Under the pieces are notes generated by a model. The model was given only the letters and a program-made list of their open reading frames with translations, did no database searches and was not told the DNA's origin. 64,000 nt of DNA from an uncultured Clostridia bacterium (lineage in GTDB: Bacteria > Bacillota > Clostridia > Lachnospirales > Anaerotignaceae): positions 1 to 64,000 of the forward strand of contig CAJTZO010000007.1 of assembly GCA_910583755.1 (NCBI GenBank), given 5' to 3'. Both the position numbers and the translations under genes were made by a program. This document shows, one piece after another, positions 60,847 through 64,000 of this stretch (position 1 is the first letter of the stretch; each line of letters starts with the position of its first letter).

Positions 60847-61449
60847 AGAATGGAAAAGACTTTATTTCAAATATTTAATGTCTGATAAAAAAATAAAAAA
60901 GTTGTGTTATTGTATAGGACAGTAGAATATAATGAGATAGAGGAAAATGAGAGAATTACTATATCTAGTGCTATAAGAAAGTAGAGATACAATATATTAC
61001 ACTTTGTATAACAGTACATATAAAAGTGAAAAAAATTGTCGATATTTGGTAAAAATTTATTTTTGTGTTGACATAAAAATAATAAAATAAATAGAAAAAA
61101 TACCATTATTTTAATGAAATAGAAATAAATATAGTAAAATAGATTAAATTTTAGAAATTAATGTAAGTCAAAAAAATAATTTTATGTAGAAAATAAACAA
61201 AAAAAATATATTATATGATACTGTAAAACAACAAGTCTGCTGAAAATTTATGCTTTTAATGATAAATTATATGAATTTTCATATTTTTTTGTTGAAATGA
61301 AAGTATATGTGTTGCTTTTTATAGGGTTTTGGAATATAATAAGAATCATCAAAAAATACATTAATATGCTACTTATATGAATGTAGAACGAAGATGTATA
61401 ATGATACATCAAAAAAAGACAAAAAAGACTGAAATCGAGGTGAAAAAAT
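60847..61449. other. AT-rich intergenic region upstream of the flagellar rod operon
   Basis: About 600 bp of AT-rich DNA without a plausible gene. A vegetative-type promoter, TTGCTT (61312-61317), 17 bp, TATAAT (61335-61340), probably drives flgB. Downstream of it GATGTAT (61393-61399) and ATACATC (61404-61410) form a short hairpin in the leader. Nothing else is identifiable; no riboswitch recognised. Confidence 0.5.
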
Positions 61450-61839
61450 TTGGACTTTATGTTAGGAAATTCTGGAATAATGACAGAAAAATCATTAGAT
61501 TATTTGTGGCAAAAACAAAAGATTACAATGAATAATATTTCGAATCAAAATACACCTGGCTTTAAAGCGGAATATGTAACCTTTGAAGATGAACTGGACA
61601 GAAGATTAAAATTAACTGGCAGTAAAAACAGGTCTTATAAAGATATGAGAGAAGCAATTAAAGATACAAGAATGACAGTACATGATACAGAAAATGAATT
61701 TATGAGCATGGATGATAATAATGTGGATATCACTGCAGAAAGTGCAGAACTTGCAAGAGCAACCATTCAGTATCAATATTTAATACAATCTTTTAATTTT
61801 GACTATAACAGGTTGCGTACTGCAATTAGAGGACAATAA
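61450..61839 (+). CDS. flgB: Flagellar basal-body rod protein FlgB
   Basis: 129 residues. The rod-protein N-terminus has LWQKQKITMNNISNQNTPGFKAEY (conserved NNISNxNTPGFK) and the C-terminal ELARATIQYQYLIQS helix. GAGGTGA at 61437-61443 suits the TTG start at 61450 (an ATG at 61459 would be 15 nt away). First gene of the flgB-flgC-fliE-fliF operon, the early export/rod group of Firmicutes. Confidence 0.93.
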   Translation: MDFMLGNSGIMTEKSLDYLWQKQKITMNNISNQNTPGFKAEYVTFEDELDRRLKLTGSKNRSYKDMREAIKDTRMTVHDTENEFMSMDDNNVDITAESAELARATIQYQYLIQSFNFDYNRLRTAIRGQ

Positions 61840-61856
61840 CATAGGAGTGATGGCAA

Positions 61857-62327
61857 ATGGCGTTTTTAAGTGCATTGAATATTAGTGCTTCTGGTATGAC
61901 AGCGGAAAGAATGCGATTGGATGTTGCATCAGAAAACATTTCTAACCTTGAAACAACCAGAACAGAAGATGGTGGTCCATATAAAAGAAAAATGGTTGTA
62001 TTTGAAACAGTAAAAAACAGAAGTTTTCAAGAAGTATTAAATGGTGCTGCACGCGGAGTAAGAGAAAATGGTCGCAAGATAAAAAGCATTGGTTCCGCAG
62101 GTGGTGTGCGTGTTGCTGAAATTGTGGAAGATGACAGAGATTTTAAACCAGTTTATGACCCATTACATCCAGATGCAGATGTGGATGGTTATGTTATGAT
62201 GCCAAATGTGGATTTGGTAAAAGAAACAATAGACAGCATGTCTGCTTCCAGAGGTTATGACGCCAATTTAACCGCTTTTAATGCAGTAAAAGCAATGGCA
62301 ACAAAAGCACTGGAAATAGGAAGATAA
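61857..62327 (+). CDS. flgC: Flagellar basal-body rod protein FlgC
   Basis: 156 residues, with the N-terminal motif LNISASGMTAERMRLDVASE and a C-terminal VDLVKETIDSMSASRGYDAN. It builds the proximal rod with FlgB. The start has AGGAGTGAT. 17 bp after flgB. Confidence 0.95.
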   Translation: MAFLSALNISASGMTAERMRLDVASENISNLETTRTEDGGPYKRKMVVFETVKNRSFQEVLNGAARGVRENGRKIKSIGSAGGVRVAEIVEDDRDFKPVYDPLHPDADVDGYVMMPNVDLVKETIDSMSASRGYDANLTAFNAVKAMATKALEIGR

Positions 62328-62352
62328 AATAAAACTTTTGGAGGGATAAGTC

Positions 62353-62673
62353 ATGTTTATAGACCCAATACAACTAATGCAATTTGGAGAGGGCTTTCAA
62401 ACAACAAAAGTAAGCTCTGGAATGATAAAAGATGTAGAAACATTAGCTGGACAAACTGTATTTGCAGATGTATTTCGTAAAGCCATTGATGATGTAGTTA
62501 CAACAGATGACGAATATCAAAAAGCAAAATATATGTTGGCAACAGGGCAAACAGACGACCCTCATACAGAACCAGTAGCAGCAGCAAAAGCACAACTTGC
62601 AGTGGAACTTTTAGTTCAACTGCGCAATAAAGCGTTAGATGCATATAATGAAATTATGCGTATCAATTTGTAA
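62353..62673 (+). CDS. fliE: Flagellar hook-basal body protein FliE
   Basis: 106 residues: FADVFRKAIDDVVTTDDEYQ and the C-terminal VAAAKAQLAVELLVQLRNKA with LDAYNEIMRINL fit the FliE family, which joins the MS ring to the rod. Ribosome site GGAGGGA before the ATG. Confidence 0.93.
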   Translation: MFIDPIQLMQFGEGFQTTKVSSGMIKDVETLAGQTVFADVFRKAIDDVVTTDDEYQKAKYMLATGQTDDPHTEPVAAAKAQLAVELLVQLRNKALDAYNEIMRINL

Positions 62674-62784
62674 AATTTTCTTAATTTGTCAATGGGGGAA
62701 TTTTAGTATAAAATAATAGTAAGAAAGAGAAAAACATAGGTTTCATGAGCAAGACGAATCTAAGAAAGTCAAGAGGGGTTTAAA

Positions 62785-64000
62785 TTGGATGTTACGAAAT
62801 TAAAAGCCATATGGACAAAAATAAAAGAGACAATTAAAAAACTGAATAAAAGAGCAAAACGACTGATTATTGCTGGTCTTATTTTACTTTTACTTGGCTG
62901 TGCTGGTCTTGCGTTTTATTTGAATACAAGACCTTATGTTGTACTTTTTCAGGAAGTTAATGAAACAGAGGCAACACAAATTGCTACAGTATTAAATGAT
63001 TCAGGAGTGAACTATAAATATAGAGCTGGTGGAACAATCTTAGTACCTGAAAGTCAAGTAGATACCCTACGTGCACAGTTAATCATGGCGGGTTATCCAA
63101 AAAGTGGTTTTTCCTATGATACATATACCAATAATATCAGTATGATGACAACAGATGCAGATAGAAGAAATTATGAATTATTTTATTTGCAGGATAGAAT
63201 TGCTGCAACCATTCGTGCTTTTGACGGTGTAAAAGATGCAAGTGTAATTATTACACCAGCAGAAGAACAAAAATATGTAATCGGTAATGCGGTTAATATG
63301 GAAGCAAGTGCAAATGTTCGTGTACAGATGAAAGATGGTGGAACACCAACCAGAGCACAGGTAGAAGGTATTCAAAGACTGATAGAAACCAGTGTGTCTA
63401 AAATAAAATTTGAAAATATTAGGGTTCTTGATGGAAATGGTAATGATGTTTCCATTAAAGATACAGATGGTGACAGAAGCCTTTCTGCACAGTTAAAAAT
63501 GGATGTAGAAAGAGAAATTGAAAATAATATCAAAAACAAGGTATTAGAAGTTTTAAGACCTGTTTATGGGGAAGAAAATGTTAAAGTTTCTGTCAAAGCA
63601 ACGGTTGACATTGATAAAAGAATTAGAGAAATTATCAATTATTCAGCACCACCAAATGAAGAAGATAAAGTTGGTATTCCGGGTAATGTTTCTATTGACC
63701 AAGAACTGCAAAGACCAGATGGCGAAAATGTGGGTGGGATACCAGGAACAGAAACCAATGCAGAAATTCCAATTTATGGTGTGAGAGATTTAGAAACAAC
63801 AGGAACAGAAAATTATATCAGAAATCAACAGGATATTAATTATTTAGTAGACCAGATTAAAGAGCAAGTACAAATGGATACTGGTAATTTGGAAGACTTA
63901 AGTGTATCTGTTGTTGTAAATGGTACAGATTTTGGTGACTTTTCCAGAAATGCTTTAAGAGATATTATTGCCAATGCAGCAGGTATCAATGATGTTGATA
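62785..64000 (+). CDS. fliF: Flagellar MS-ring protein FliF (3' end beyond window)
   Basis: Open from TTG 62785 (LDVTKLKAIWTKIKETIKKL) to the window end, about 405 codons; the gene continues. AGAGGGG lies at suitable distance upstream. A membrane helix (about 32-50, LIIAGLILLLLGCAG) is followed by the YscJ/FliF ring-building domain (YVVLFQEVNETEATQIATVL, then MAGYPKSGFSYDTYTNN and a second RBM domain around 190-290). Because of the TTG start it is easily overlooked when only ATG starts are counted. Fourth gene of the flagellar operon. Confidence 0.93.
   Translation, partial: MDVTKLKAIWTKIKETIKKLNKRAKRLIIAGLILLLLGCAGLAFYLNTRPYVVLFQEVNETEATQIATVLNDSGVNYKYRAGGTILVPESQVDTLRAQLIMAGYPKSGFSYDTYTNNISMMTTDADRRNYELFYLQDRIAATIRAFDGVKDASVIITPAEEQKYVIGNAVNMEASANVRVQMKDGGTPTRAQVEGIQRLIETSVSKIKFENIRVLDGNGNDVSIKDTDGDRSLSAQLKMDVEREIENNIKNKVLEVLRPVYGEENVKVSVKATVDIDKRIREIINYSAPPNEEDKVGIPGNVSIDQELQRPDGENVGGIPGTETNAEIPIYGVRDLETTGTENYIRNQQDINYLVDQIKEQVQMDTGNLEDLSVSVVVNGTDFGDFSRNALRDIIANAAGINDVD

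Overview
The window is low-GC, AT-rich DNA from a motile, endospore-forming member of the Clostridia, possibly Lachnospirales-like. The spore genes (spoVG, spmA/spmB, bofA with a YaaL-type neighbour), the flagellar rod operon, a T-box-controlled serS, Soj/ParB with consensus parS sites and the Shine-Dalgarno usage support the class. I cannot name a genus from sequence alone. Origin-proximal markers are plentiful: three perfect parS sites between 39.7 and 45.6 kb, three perfect DnaA boxes at 6.07-6.10 kb, and yaaL/bofA, spoVG and lysS. The segment may therefore lie in the origin half of the chromosome.

Layout. 0.1-5.8 kb: galactose module, with the mglBAC ABC importer on the minus strand divergent from galK. 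6.1-10.9 kb: murC, a cluster of DnaA boxes, glgC-glgD (glycogen synthesis) and spoVG. 10.9-14.7 kb: a secreted stalk-domain/DUF3298-like protein, an unusual IMP dehydrogenase of the Tritrichomonas foetus type, a Gx-transporter/HepS1-like membrane protein and a NusG-II protein. 14.7-17.5 kb: tRNA-Phe, T-box leader plus serS, and two small membrane proteins. 17.5-25.7 kb: a long minus-strand arginine operon, argC-argJ-(membrane ORF)-argJ'-(metallo-hydrolase)-argB-argD-alaX, with argJ present twice. 25.9-33.7 kb: a 2127-residue S-layer-type surface protein and murA. 34.2-39.7 kb: a lone trpC with an odd leader, then metF, the MetH-activation protein and metH. 39.7-45.6 kb: a DUF4446 protein, parB, soj, a lipid kinase and argS, punctuated by parS. 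45.6-50.7 kb: small and hypothetical genes, bofA and yaaL. 50.8-55.4 kb: greA, lysS, a MerR-TipAS regulator, spmA/B and an AbrB-type regulator. 55.9-64 kb: two chemoreceptors, two tandem FMN-binding lipoproteins, and flgB-flgC-fliE-fliF (fliF runs off the right end).

The strongest candidate for something undescribed is an interspersed, non-coding repeat family. About 197-bp units (three complete, one cut by the left edge, plus short, expanded and decayed relatives) consist of five consecutive small hairpins closed by a terminal inverted repeat of the form CAGYTTGTCAAWAAA. Several copies sit between two near-identical copies of a locus-specific palindrome, which looks like a long, palindromic target duplication. 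No transposase is encoded in the window.

Second-tier observations: the T. foetus-like IMPDH (co-linear catalytic numbering), a possible Trp-codon leader peptide overlapping the trpC start, an orphan promoter/terminator transcription unit upstream of it, the DnaA-box cluster, duplicated argJ with inserted genes, and a MerR-type stretched promoter. Gene starts were adjusted from the longest ORF where a Shine-Dalgarno sequence clearly picked another start.
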